In this document: piece after piece, positions 46,391 to 55,734 of the stretch
How the letters are laid out: each line of letters starts with the position of its first letter
Position numbering within the stretch: the first letter of the stretch is position 1
DNA from: Zobellia russellii
Lineage (GTDB): Bacteria > Bacteroidota > Bacteroidia > Flavobacteriales > Flavobacteriaceae
Length of the DNA: 64,000 nucleotides
Direction: 5' to 3'
NCBI RefSeq assembly: GCF_018728565.1
Contig: NZ_JACSOI010000002.1
Span: forward strand, 310,001-374,000
Position numbers and translations under genes: made by a program
Notes under the pieces: generated by a model
The model's database searches: none
Seen by the model: only the letters and a program-made list of their open reading frames with translations
Told to the model about the DNA's origin: nothing

Positions 46391-47413
46391 TTAAAACAAT
46401 CCTGGTTGCACTCCTCCTTTGAGCTTCCCCAAGTGTTTATACGCCAAATCCGTTACTTCACGGCCACGCGGTGTTCGCATAATAAAACCCTGCTGAATCA
46501 AGAAAGGTTCATATACTTCCTCTATGGTTTCGGCACTTTCGGAAACCGCCGTTGCCAATGTGGTAATACCTACGGGGCCTCCCTTAAATTTATCTATAAT
46601 GGTAGTAAGAATCTTATTGTCCATTTCATCCAATCCGTGAGCATCTACGTTCAATGCCTTTAGACTGAATTTTGAAATATCAATATCTATGCTTCCATTA
46701 CCTTTGATTTGAGCAAAATCGCGCACTCTTCTTAAAAGGGCATTACAAATTCTAGGTGTACCCCTACTCCTACCTGCAATCTCAATTGCAGCTTCTTGGG
46801 AAATAGGAACTTTTAGTATTTCTGCACTACGCTCAACTATGGTTGAAAGTAGTTCCGTAGAATAATATTGTAAGCGGCTCTGAATACCAAAACGAGCACG
46901 CATGGGTGCCGTTAACAATCCCGAGCGAGTGGTAGCCCCAATCAGTGTAAACGGATTCAGGTTTATCTGTACGGATCGCGCATTGGGACCCGACTCGATC
47001 ATAATATCAATTTTATAATCTTCCATAGCGGAATACAAGTACTCCTCTACTATTGGGCTCAAACGGTGAATTTCATCAATAAAGAGTACATCGCGCTCAT
47101 CCAAATTGGTAAGCAGACCTGCAAGATCGCCCGGTTTATCCAAAACCGGTCCGGAAGTAATCTTGATGCTTACCCCCAGTTCACTCGCAAGAATGTGGGC
47201 CAAAGTGGTCTTACCCAGTCCCGGAGGGCCGTGAAACAAGGTGTGATCCAATGCCTCCCCTCGTTGATTGGCGGCCTCCACAAAAACCTTTAAATTCTCC
47301 AATACCTGCTCCTGACCCGTAAAGTCATCAAAACTTATGGGGCGCAAAGCTCTTTCTATATCAAATTCCTCAGGGGTAAAATTCTCTCCTTCGGCGTCTA
47401 AGTACTCATTCAT
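46391..47413 (-). CDS. ruvB: Holliday junction helicase RuvB
   Basis: The 340-residue AAA+ ATPase has Walker [13 protein letters not shown], Walker [10 protein letters not shown], sensor 1 ([20 protein letters not shown]), the arginine finger region and a C-terminal winged helix ([20 protein letters not shown]). It drives branch migration of Holliday junctions bound by RuvA. It is first in a two-gene unit with queG. A TATCTTTG element ends only 7 bases upstream of the ATG, so the mRNA may be leaderless or nearly so. Confidence 0.96.
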   Translation of the reverse strand: MNEYLDAEGENFTPEEFDIERALRPISFDDFTGQEQVLENLKVFVEAANQRGEALDHTLFHGPPGLGKTTLAHILASELGVSIKITSGPVLDKPGDLAGLLTNLDERDVLFIDEIHRLSPIVEEYLYSAMEDYKIDIMIESGPNARSVQINLNPFTLIGATTRSGLLTAPMRARFGIQSRLQYYSTELLSTIVERSAEILKVPISQEAAIEIAGRSRGTPRICNALLRRVRDFAQIKGNGSIDIDISKFSLKALNVDAHGLDEMDNKILTTIIDKFKGGPVGITTLATAVSESAETIEEVYEPFLIQQGFIMRTPRGREVTDLAYKHLGKLKGGVQPGLF

Positions 47414-47420
47414 ATTAAAA

Positions 47421-47428
47421 CAAAGATA
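47421..47428 (-). promoter_or_regulatory. -7 element (TATCTTTG) of ruvB-queG
   Basis: TATCTTTG on the minus strand ends 7 bases before the ruvB start codon, the same word and spacing as at tsaB. The predicted start of transcription is within about 2-4 bases of ATG. Confidence 0.45.
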
Positions 47429-47531
47429 GCAGAAAAAGAAACAAGCCCACTATACTTCACACCCCTAATCTACCGTTTTCTATATGGCCATAGCCGCATT
47501 ATTTTGAAGATAATTTTCGTAATTTCATTCT

Positions 47532-49796
47532 ATGCAAGACTCCACTTATTCCTCAGAAATTCTTCAGTACATCCCATTTTACTATGTTATTTGGTCCGAT
47601 GACCTGCTCACAGCATCCGAAATTAATGTTGTACAAAATGCGATAGATGCAGATAAAACCCTATCCGAAAAGAGCAGGGCACAATTACTAACGTGGCTTA
47701 ATACACAAAATCCGCCCGCGAATACGGAATTAAAAAAATGGAAACAGACTATTTCCAATTCAGGAGTTAAATTAATTGAAAGTGAAACTTACCCATTAGC
47801 CACATTTAGCCAAAAGGTAGTGTGCCACTATAAAGATGAATGTCCATTTAACGAACAATTAAAACATATTGAAATACAACTGGGTATTCAACCCAATCAT
47901 TACAATCACCTCTTTGATGTTGATGTAATTCATGAAACTACCTCGGAATTTTATGATTCCAAAGAGATCGATACGATTTTAAAAGGGAAACATGCCAAAC
48001 TGGTGGATGATTTCAGGGAAGTATTGGCCGACCCTATTTTTAAGTGGGAAGTGCACCGAAACAAAGAAGATTTCAGAAATGTTGTTCTGAACCAAGTTAA
48101 ATTCTTAGCCAATAAGGGCTATGGAGCCATGGCCTATCCAGAGGCATATGGCGGAACCGATGATATGGAAGGTTATGCTTACATGTTTGAAAATATGATG
48201 TTTGCCGATGGCAGCCTTTCTATAAAATTTGGAGTGCAGTTTGGTCTTTTTGGAGGAAGTATCCAAAAGTTAGGAACTAAAAAACATCATGACCTGTACC
48301 TCTCAAAAACAGGAAAAGCAGAGCTTTTAGGTTGTTTTGCCATGACCGAAACCGGCCATGGGTCCAACGTGCGGGGAATAAAAACTACGGCAACTTACAA
48401 CAACGAAACAGACCAACTTGTAATTCACACCCCGGGGAAAAACGATAATAAAGAATATATTGGAAATGCATTGCACTCCAAGATGGCATCTGTATTTGCG
48501 CAACTCATCGTAAATGGAAAAAACGAAGGTGTTCACGCCATTCTGGTTCCGCTTAGAAATGAAAAACACGAACTTTTACCCGGAATAAATGTAGAAGACA
48601 ATGGCTATAAATTAGGCCTGAACGGAGTTGATAACGGTAAAATTTGGTTTAATCAAGTTGCCGTACCCAGAGAAAATCTACTTAATAAATATGGGGATAT
48701 TAAAGAAGATGGGACTTACCACTCTGATATAAAAAACCCAAATAAACGTTTTTTTACCATGTTGGGCACCTTGGTAGGCGGAAGAATTTGTGTGGCCCGA
48801 GCAGGTTTGGGAGGTGCTAAATTTGCTTTAACTGTTGCCATTAAACATGCCTTAAAGCGCAGACAATTTAATGACAGTATTAAGGTACAGGAAGACCTTT
48901 TAATGGACTACCCAACGCACCAGTTGCGTCTAACCCCTCTAGTGGCTAGCGCTTACGTCTATCACATAACCCTTGATAAGATGATGCAACAATATTGTGA
49001 CCCATCCCAACCAGACAAGCGAAAGATAGAAACCCAAGTGGCGGGCTTAAAATCTATCATCACCTGGTATGCAAATGACACCATTCAAGAATGCCGCGAA
49101 GCTTGTGGCGGTAAAGGCTACCTTTTAGAAAACCGTATAGCCGACTTAAAAGGCGATGTAGATATCTTCACCACTTTTGAGGGTGATAATACCGTACTGT
49201 TATTATTGGCCGCCAAGGGGGTTCTATCAGACTTTAAATCGGAGTTTAATAGCGCAGGATTTTCCGCAGTACTAAAAATATTGGGCATACAGATCAATGA
49301 CAAATTAACCACGATCAATCCTATTTACAGTAACAAAGTAGATAAGGATCATTTATACAATCCTAAATTCCACAAGCATGCGTTTGAATACCGTACCAGA
49401 CGGTTGACCTACACCCTGGCTATGCGAATTAGAGATTATATTAAAACGGGAATACCTTCTTACCAAGCGTTTCTTAAAGTACAAAGCCACTTGCTGGCAT
49501 TGGGCAAAGCCTATAGCAATGAACTAGCCTATTCTACTTACAATGATTTTGTAGAAACCATATCCGACGCCAAGAACAAAGCTTTGTTTCAGAAACTAGG
49601 AACATTACACGCACTTTATACTATAAGACAAGATGCGGAATGGTACTTAGAACAAGGTTATATTGGTGGGACAAAATCCAAGGCCATCCGCCAACGTGTA
49701 GAACGGTTATCAAGTGAATTAAGACCCCATATAGGGGTCCTAGTAGATGGGTTTGGCATACCGGAGCATTGTATGAACGCCCCTATTGCCAAATAA
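47532..49796 (+). CDS. Acyl-CoA oxidase/dehydrogenase-family protein (large form)
   Basis: The 754-residue protein is far longer than typical acyl-CoA dehydrogenases (about 380) and nearer to acyl-CoA oxidases. After about 100 N-terminal residues of uncertain fold come the flavin-binding core (CFAMTETGHGSNVRGIKTTATY), the second middle-domain segment (LGLNGVDNGKIWFNQVAVPRENLL) and the C-terminal helical domain (CREACGGKGYLLENR). TTFEGDN carries the likely catalytic Glu. It would oxidise acyl-CoA at C2-C3 in fatty acid breakdown, with FAD. It is a single-gene unit, divergent from ruvB and convergent with the DUF2807 gene. Whether oxygen or an electron-transfer protein is the acceptor cannot be told. 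Confidence 0.88.
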   Translation: MQDSTYSSEILQYIPFYYVIWSDDLLTASEINVVQNAIDADKTLSEKSRAQLLTWLNTQNPPANTELKKWKQTISNSGVKLIESETYPLATFSQKVVCHYKDECPFNEQLKHIEIQLGIQPNHYNHLFDVDVIHETTSEFYDSKEIDTILKGKHAKLVDDFREVLADPIFKWEVHRNKEDFRNVVLNQVKFLANKGYGAMAYPEAYGGTDDMEGYAYMFENMMFADGSLSIKFGVQFGLFGGSIQKLGTKKHHDLYLSKTGKAELLGCFAMTETGHGSNVRGIKTTATYNNETDQLVIHTPGKNDNKEYIGNALHSKMASVFAQLIVNGKNEGVHAILVPLRNEKHELLPGINVEDNGYKLGLNGVDNGKIWFNQVAVPRENLLNKYGDIKEDGTYHSDIKNPNKRFFTMLGTLVGGRICVARAGLGGAKFALTVAIKHALKRRQFNDSIKVQEDLLMDYPTHQLRLTPLVASAYVYHITLDKMMQQYCDPSQPDKRKIETQVAGLKSIITWYANDTIQECREACGGKGYLLENRIADLKGDVDIFTTFEGDNTVLLLLAAKGVLSDFKSEFNSAGFSAVLKILGIQINDKLTTINPIYSNKVDKDHLYNPKFHKHAFEYRTRRLTYTLAMRIRDYIKTGIPSYQAFLKVQSHLLALGKAYSNELAYSTYNDFVETISDAKNKALFQKLGTLHALYTIRQDAEWYLEQGYIGGTKSKAIRQRVERLSSELRPHIGVLVDGFGIPEHCMNAPIAK

Positions 49797-49810
49797 CACC
49801 GTAGTTCTAA

Positions 49811-50632
49811 CTATTTCTCCTTATGTAACTCAGAAGTATCTAGAAAGTCTATTATCTCTACCTTGCCCTCCCCATACAAATGGGTCCTGGCGTTACCACT
49901 AGAAGAAAGTTGTAAAATCTTGGTACTGTTTATATCCGCAGTAGCGGACTCCTCTACAGTAAGATAAACAGCTTCTGACTCTAATTTTTCAGCTTTTAGA
50001 TTGGAATTTTCAAAAAGGTTGGCATACAATTCAAATGTGGTTCCTTCCAAAATAGCGGTAGCGTTTTTGTACAACTTTACATTGCTTAAATCACTTGTGC
50101 CAAATACCTTTACATCAACCCTATCTTTTAAAACCAAATTAATCTCTTGTCCTTTTAAGTTGAATTCCCCTGAACTGTTACCTTCCATATTGATATTAAA
50201 AACTTCGGCATCGGCATTTAAATCCAATTTTGCAGATTCATGTAGATCTACATAAAGATCCTTTGCATTAACCGCTCCGTCCATTTCAATTTTCCCATCA
50301 TACATTGTAATGGCCTCCAGGTAAATATAGTTGACCGTAATCTCCAATTTCTTTTTACGGGTGATGTTATAGAAAGAGCTAATCTGAAGCACGCTATCTT
50401 GAACCTTAAACCTTAAAACGTCAATTAGGTTGTCATCAGCAGTGATAGCAACGCCTTCCTCAGTAGAATCATGTAGCTTAATATCAAGGTCATCACGCAG
50501 TTCAATTGCATGAAAAGCAGGCAATTCTTGATAAACATCTATCACAACCTTATTCCCCTTTATTTTGGGTTTACGTTGCCCAAAAGCCTGAAAAGTAAAT
50601 AATAAAACAATTAAAAAAATAAAATTTCTCAT
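49811..50632 (-). CDS. DUF2807 (head GIN domain) periplasmic or surface protein
   Basis: The 273-residue protein has a signal peptide (cleavage near AFGQ, residue 19) and then a right-handed beta-helix-like succession of short strands characteristic of the head GIN/DUF2807 domain: YQELPAFHAIELRDDLDIKL at the start, and repeated Asn, Asp and Ser turns such as VYLTVEESATADINSTKIL. It ends GKVEIIDFLDTSELHKEK. These proteins are abundant in Bacteroidota and have no established function; adhesion or polysaccharide-related roles have been suggested. It is a single gene with its own promoter. Confidence 0.88.
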   Translation of the reverse strand: MRNFIFLIVLLFTFQAFGQRKPKIKGNKVVIDVYQELPAFHAIELRDDLDIKLHDSTEEGVAITADDNLIDVLRFKVQDSVLQISSFYNITRKKKLEITVNYIYLEAITMYDGKIEMDGAVNAKDLYVDLHESAKLDLNADAEVFNINMEGNSSGEFNLKGQEINLVLKDRVDVKVFGTSDLSNVKLYKNATAILEGTTFELYANLFENSNLKAEKLESEAVYLTVEESATADINSTKILQLSSSGNARTHLYGEGKVEIIDFLDTSELHKEK

Positions 50633-50681
50633 ACTACAGTCCCTTTGACACCAGTTGATTAGACCCTTCTCTTATAATTTG

Positions 50682-50710
50682 CAAATGTATCTCTTATTGT
50701 TCTTACGCAA
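50682..50710 (-). promoter_or_regulatory. Promoter of the DUF2807 gene
   Basis: On the minus strand TTG (50710-50708) is followed after 18 bases by TACATTTG (50689-50682). The start codon lies about 50 bases further on. Confidence 0.55.
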
Positions 50711-50733
50711 CAAGAATGTTAAATAAAAGTATC

Positions 50734-50771
50734 AAAAAAAATGCCCAACTATAAAAGTCGGGCATTTTAAT
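50734..50771 (-). terminator. Intrinsic terminator of the act/cox operon
   Basis: On the minus strand AAATGCCCGAC and GTTGGGCATTT pair over 11 bp (one G-U) around a TTTTATA loop, followed by a T run. It lies just after the stop codon of the subunit I gene. Confidence 0.85.
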
Positions 50772-50789
50772 TTGAGTTAGTCTAGTATT

Positions 50790-52616
50790 TTAATGTTGAA
50801 GCTCTTCTTCATCTTTTTGTAAAGGTACGGTCTGAGGAACAAAATCCTGACCTGGAAGAATGTACTCTCCGTTTTCATCTACCTTACTGTAATCATAAGC
50901 CCAACGGTGAACTTCAGGAATGGCTCCTGGCCAGTTACCGTGAATATGCTCCTGTGGTGTAGTCCATTCCAAGGTTGTTGCCTTCCAAGGGTTCTTAGGA
51001 CCTACTTTACCGTAGAAAATACTTCTTACAAAGTTAAATACAAATATAAGTTGAACACCTGCGGTGATAATTGCAAACACGGTCATCAATACTTGAATAT
51101 CCGTTAATTCATCAAACATTGGGAAAGCGGTATTCTCATAGTATCTTCTTGGCACACCGGCCATACCTACAAAATGCATTGGGAAGAAAATACCATACGA
51201 ACCAACTGCGGTAACCCAGAAGTGGATATAACCTAAGTTCTTGTTCATCATCTTTCCTTCAAACATAGTAGGGAACCAGTGATAAATACCAGCGAACATA
51301 CCGTATAGTGCAGAAATACCCATTACCAAGTGGAAGTGAGCAATAACAAAATATGTATCATGTACGTTAATATCCAATGTACTATCCCCTAAGATAATAC
51401 CTGTAAGACCACCTGTTATGAAAGTTGACACCATACCTATTGAAAACAACATGGCAGGGTTTAACTGTAAGTTACCTTTCCAAAGTGTAGTAATCCAGTT
51501 AAAGGCTTTTACTGCAGATGGAATAGCGATCAAAAGCGTTGTAAATGTAAATACAGAACCTAAGAACGGATTCATACCCGAAATAAACATATGGTGACCC
51601 CATACAATTGTAGACAAGAATGCAATCGCCAAAATTGAAGCAATCATTGCACGATAACCAAAAATAGGTTTTCTAGCATTTACCGCCATTACTTCGGATA
51701 CAATACCCATGGCAGGTAAGATTACAATATATACCTCAGGGTGACCTAAGAACCAGAAAAGGTGCTCATATAATACCGGTGAACCACCTTGGTAGTGTAA
51801 TACCTCACCTTGTATAAATATATCCGACAAGAAGAATGAGGTACCAAAGCTTCTATCCATTATCAACAACAAAGCTGCAGATAATAGTACCGGGAACGAT
51901 ATAATACCGATAATGGCCGTTACAAAGAATGCCCAAATTGTTAGTGGCAATCTTGTCATAGACATTCCTTTTGTACGAAGGTTGATTACGGTTACTACAT
52001 AATTCAACGATCCCATAAGAGATGAAGCAATGAAAATAGCCATAGAAACCAACCACAATGTCATACCCATTCCCGAACCAGGCTGAGCCATTGGCAATGC
52101 ACTTAGCGGAGGATAAATAGTCCACCCTGCAGCCGCCGGTCCTGCTTCAACGAATAAAGAGGAAATCATTATTATGGAAGACAAGAAAAACAACCAATAC
52201 GAAAGCATGTTCAAAAAGCCCGAAGCCATATCCCTTGCACCAATTTGCAACGGAATAAGTAAGTTACTAAATGTACCACTCAGACCCTGTGTAAGAACAA
52301 AGAATACCATTAACGTACCGTGAATGGTTACCAATGCCAAATAAACATCCGCATCCATAACTCCATCTGGAGCCCATTTTCCTAAAAAGGTCTCAAAGAT
52401 ACCAAAGGATTCCCCTGGCCATGCCAATTGCATACGGAACATAATTGACATTGCGATGCCTAGCGCTCCCATTATCAAACCAGTAATCAAATACTGCCTA
52501 GAGATCATTTTATGATCTTGACTAAATATATATTTGGTTACAAAAGTTTGCTTGTGGTGATGCTCATGATCGTCATGTGCATGGTCATCTAACTGTGCAT
52601 TTGCAGTAACAGACAT
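50790..52616 (-). CDS. ctaD: Cytochrome c oxidase subunit I
   Basis: The 608-residue protein has about 12 predicted helices. Heme and copper ligands are visible: His in LVTIHGTLMVFF (low-spin heme), HPEVY (CuB His and cross-linked Tyr), WGHHMF (two CuB His) and HFHLVMG (heme a3 and low-spin heme His). It reduces oxygen to water and pumps protons. The N terminus is His/Asp-rich (DDHAHDDHEHHH, about 10-21), which may bind metal. It is the last gene of the act operon, downstream of subunit II, supporting a physical supercomplex with alternative complex III. Confidence 0.96.
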   Translation of the reverse strand: MSVTANAQLDDHAHDDHEHHHKQTFVTKYIFSQDHKMISRQYLITGLIMGALGIAMSIMFRMQLAWPGESFGIFETFLGKWAPDGVMDADVYLALVTIHGTLMVFFVLTQGLSGTFSNLLIPLQIGARDMASGFLNMLSYWLFFLSSIIMISSLFVEAGPAAAGWTIYPPLSALPMAQPGSGMGMTLWLVSMAIFIASSLMGSLNYVVTVINLRTKGMSMTRLPLTIWAFFVTAIIGIISFPVLLSAALLLIMDRSFGTSFFLSDIFIQGEVLHYQGGSPVLYEHLFWFLGHPEVYIVILPAMGIVSEVMAVNARKPIFGYRAMIASILAIAFLSTIVWGHHMFISGMNPFLGSVFTFTTLLIAIPSAVKAFNWITTLWKGNLQLNPAMLFSIGMVSTFITGGLTGIILGDSTLDINVHDTYFVIAHFHLVMGISALYGMFAGIYHWFPTMFEGKMMNKNLGYIHFWVTAVGSYGIFFPMHFVGMAGVPRRYYENTAFPMFDELTDIQVLMTVFAIITAGVQLIFVFNFVRSIFYGKVGPKNPWKATTLEWTTPQEHIHGNWPGAIPEVHRWAYDYSKVDENGEYILPGQDFVPQTVPLQKDEEELQH

Positions 52617-52683
52617 ATTTGTTATTCTTTAATTTTAATTTTCTTTTAAAGCGCTCCTAGACTATACCTTACGAAAACTCGTA

Positions 52684-53787
52684 TTAGTGACTAGCCGTTG
52701 CAGTTTCAATGTTCTTGAATTCATCTGTAGATGCTTGACCCATTACATTCTGCCCAAAGGTTTTTTGCTCGGCTATCCACGCATCATACTCTTCTTGAGT
52801 CTCTACAATAATCTTCATTTGCATATTGTAGTGAGACTTTCCACATATCTTATTACAAAGTAAAATATAATCGAACTCCCATGGATCGGAATTTTCCTCT
52901 CCATTAGCCGCTCTTTCCGATCTAATCTCGTTTGTACGTTTTACTTTATCAGCCACATCAGGATTCTGACGCATTTCTTCCGTAGTATAAATTGGAGTGA
53001 AAGAAAATTCAGTAATCATACCCGGAACACAGTTCATTTGAGCCCTAAAATGCGGCATGTATGCAGAATGAAGCACATCTTGCGAACGCATTTTAAAATT
53101 AACCTTTCTACCTACAGGAAGGTGCAATTCTTTAACGATAATATCATCTGCCGCATAGCTATCAGACTCATCCAAACCAAGTACGTTGGCCTTATTGATA
53201 TCAATCATTCTAACGTTAGCCTTACCTAATACGTTATCCTCTCCGCCATATCTAGCCGTCCAACTAAATTGTTGTGCATAAAGCTCCACAATTAATGGAT
53301 CGTCTTCGTCATTAACATCCATAATAGTAGTCCAAGTGTACAATCCCCAAAGGATAAGTCCAGAAAGTACTATTACAGGAATTATAGTCCATATAAACTC
53401 TAGACGATCACTGTCCGCAAAGAAAAGGGCCTTTTTACCTTCAACACCACGATACTTGTAACCAAAGTAGTGTAACAAAGCCTGTGTAAGTGTCTGCACA
53501 ATGAAAATGATAATGAAGGAAACCAACATTAAAGAGTCATACTCCCCACCGTGAGCAGATGCAGCTTCCGGAAGTAAAAACTTAGAATATTTCCAGAAAC
53601 TAAAAATTGTAATACCGTAAATAAAGATAAGAAACGCGAACAGAAGGTATCCGTTTGTTTTGTTATCCGAATCGTTGGCTATTTGAGAATTTTCGGCTTT
53701 GAGCTGAGACAATTCAAATATCTTCGTCATCTGCCATATCGCAATTGCCACCAAGGCTAAAACCACTAAAGTCAATAATGTAGTCAT
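52684..53787 (-). CDS. ctaC: Cytochrome c oxidase subunit II with CuA site and extra N-terminal helices
   Basis: The 367-residue protein has four predicted helices (about 2-18, 48-66, 85-108, 129-152), two more than the classical subunit II, before the periplasmic cupredoxin domain. The CuA ligands are complete: His in DVLHSAYMPHF and CNKICGKSHYNM (Cys, Cys, His, Met). There is no fused cytochrome c domain, so electrons should come from the ActA/ActE hemes or a separate cytochrome. It follows actF by 30 bases. SCO at 27407-28129 is the expected copper-delivery factor. Confidence 0.94.
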   Translation of the reverse strand: MTTLLTLVVLALVAIAIWQMTKIFELSQLKAENSQIANDSDNKTNGYLLFAFLIFIYGITIFSFWKYSKFLLPEAASAHGGEYDSLMLVSFIIIFIVQTLTQALLHYFGYKYRGVEGKKALFFADSDRLEFIWTIIPVIVLSGLILWGLYTWTTIMDVNDEDDPLIVELYAQQFSWTARYGGEDNVLGKANVRMIDINKANVLGLDESDSYAADDIIVKELHLPVGRKVNFKMRSQDVLHSAYMPHFRAQMNCVPGMITEFSFTPIYTTEEMRQNPDVADKVKRTNEIRSERAANGEENSDPWEFDYILLCNKICGKSHYNMQMKIIVETQEEYDAWIAEQKTFGQNVMGQASTDEFKNIETATASH

Positions 53788-53817
53788 CGTATGTTCTACT
53801 ATTATACGTTAAAAATA

Positions 53818-55155
53818 CTAATAATGAAAATGTCTGCTCTCCTCAATAAACGGGTTACGCTTAGGCTGTAAAGGTGCAGTTGACAATGCACGGAACACCC
53901 AGAAAATGAATAGGCCGGCAAAGAAAAGAACAGCCCCTATTTCAGGTATACCTATAAACCATTGATCACCTACAGTTGATGGCATAATCATATTGAATAT
54001 ATCCATATAGTGCCCACCTAAAATAACGATACCTGTTAGAACCACAAACCAGTTCATACGTTTGAAATCGCTATTCATAAGAAGCAACACAGGGAACAAA
54101 AAGTTCATTACTATCATTCCAAAGAATGGTAATCTATAATCTGCAATACGAGTTACATAGTAAGTAACCTCTTCTGGTATGTTAGAGTACCATATAAGCA
54201 TAAATTGAGAGAACCATAGGTATGTCCAGAATATACTAATACCAAACATAAACTTGGCTAAATCATGTATGTGACTATTGTTCACATCTGGCAAGTAACC
54301 TCTAGACTTCAGATACACGGTTACCATAGCTATTACGGTAATACCTGATACGAACATACTAGCAAAAACATACCATCCGAACAAAGTACTGAACCAGTGT
54401 GGATCAACACTCATAATCCAATCCCAAGACATGATAGATTCCGATACTAAGTAAAATACCAAGAATGCAGCAGACCATTTAAAGTTCAACTTAAAATTGG
54501 CATTGTCGTTAGACTCATCCTGTCTTAGTGAAAGTTTTCTAGAATACTCTCTGTAAAATATCCAACCTGCCAAAAATATAGCGGCACGTATTAAGAAGAA
54601 AGTAGGGTTTAAATAACCGGCCTTACCTTGTAAAAGGCGATCATGCGCAACTACATCGGCATCCATCCACACAAACAGGTGGTTCATGTGTAAAACCGAC
54701 AGAACCAGTATTACAAAAACGATAATTCCACCAGGAACTATATATGCGGTAATACCTTCCATAACCCTAAAAAGTAACGGAGACCAACCGGCCTGCGCTG
54801 CACGTTGTATTGCATAAAAAGCCAAAACTCCTAAAGCAATCATAAAGAAAAAGAATGCGGCTACATATAAAGCGGCCCAAGGCTTATTCTGTAATTGATG
54901 TAAAAGGTGTTCGTCGTGAGAAGAATCATGTTCCTCACCATGAGCCTCAACAGCATCACCGTGTCCTTCTGCAACAGCGCCATGTGCTTCTACCGCACCA
55001 TGGGCATCTCCATGTCCATCACCATGACTGGCCACTATAGCTTTTGCCTCTTCTACAGTACTTGGTGCCGATATAAATCCGATAGCAATACCAAGTATCC
55101 CAAGAGCCATTAAAATAAAGGAACCGATCTTTAATTTGTTTGAAAACGTATACAT
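53818..55155 (-). CDS. actF: Alternative complex III subunit ActF
   Basis: The 445-residue inner-membrane protein has about ten predicted helices and fits the ActF group, a membrane subunit related to the ActC/NrfD type by fold. After the first helix comes a loop with ten His between residues 44 and 86 and many Gly, Asp and Glu, which should face the periplasm by the positive-inside rule. It follows actE by 16 bases. ActF supports the quinol-oxidising complex that replaces cytochrome bc1 in these bacteria. The His-rich loop is the unusual part. Confidence 0.9.
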   Translation of the reverse strand: MYTFSNKLKIGSFILMALGILGIAIGFISAPSTVEEAKAIVASHGDGHGDAHGAVEAHGAVAEGHGDAVEAHGEEHDSSHDEHLLHQLQNKPWAALYVAAFFFFMIALGVLAFYAIQRAAQAGWSPLLFRVMEGITAYIVPGGIIVFVILVLSVLHMNHLFVWMDADVVAHDRLLQGKAGYLNPTFFLIRAAIFLAGWIFYREYSRKLSLRQDESNDNANFKLNFKWSAAFLVFYLVSESIMSWDWIMSVDPHWFSTLFGWYVFASMFVSGITVIAMVTVYLKSRGYLPDVNNSHIHDLAKFMFGISIFWTYLWFSQFMLIWYSNIPEEVTYYVTRIADYRLPFFGMIVMNFLFPVLLLMNSDFKRMNWFVVLTGIVILGGHYMDIFNMIMPSTVGDQWFIGIPEIGAVLFFAGLFIFWVFRALSTAPLQPKRNPFIEESRHFHY

Positions 55156-55171
55156 ATCCCTTTTCTAAGTA

Positions 55172-55732
55172 TTATTTCGTTAAGTCTTGTTTCAATTTCA
55201 TCACGTACTCCGAAACTTGCCACATCTCTTTAGTATTCATCTGAGATGCATAAGAACCCATAGAGTTCAATCCGTAATGAATGGTATGGTAAGCTGTACC
55301 TATTGTAATGTTTCGAGCTTCATCCGCATATGTTGGAACACCCAAAATCTTTTCTCTTTTTACAAGCGTACCTTGACCATCACCTTTATCACCATGGCAA
55401 ATAGCACAATAAATGGTATATAATTGACCACCCGCAGCTAAATCCTTTTCAATGTTCACTGAATCCAATGGACTTTTTTGAACTCTTGCCAACTCTTTAC
55501 CTTCCGGTGTATTTTCATACCCGTAAGGAATCCAGCCACGAGAAATAGTATTTGCCGGTGGAACCATTGCCTCCTGACGATTAGGAAGAAAATCTACCTC
55601 ACCATATGCCTCGTAACCTACTGGCTCGTACATATTCGGCATATATTGATAGTTGGGACTGTTCTTATCGGCACAAGCCGTAACACACAGTAGCAACCCA
55701 AAAACGATTCCTATTTTGCTAAAACTGTTCAT
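55172..55732 (-). CDS. actE: Alternative complex III subunit ActE (monoheme cytochrome c lipoprotein)
   Basis: The 186-residue protein starts with a lipoprotein signal peptide (VTAC lipobox, Cys20), and carries one c-type heme site CAICH at about residues 110-114, with Met residues nearby in YGLNSMGSYASQM as possible distal ligands. ActE is the monoheme cytochrome of alternative complex III and probably hands electrons to the oxidase. It lies 2 bases after actD and 16 bases before actF. Confidence 0.94.
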   Translation of the reverse strand: MNSFSKIGIVFGLLLCVTACADKNSPNYQYMPNMYEPVGYEAYGEVDFLPNRQEAMVPPANTISRGWIPYGYENTPEGKELARVQKSPLDSVNIEKDLAAGGQLYTIYCAICHGDKGDGQGTLVKREKILGVPTYADEARNITIGTAYHTIHYGLNSMGSYASQMNTKEMWQVSEYVMKLKQDLTK

Positions 55733-55734
55733 AT

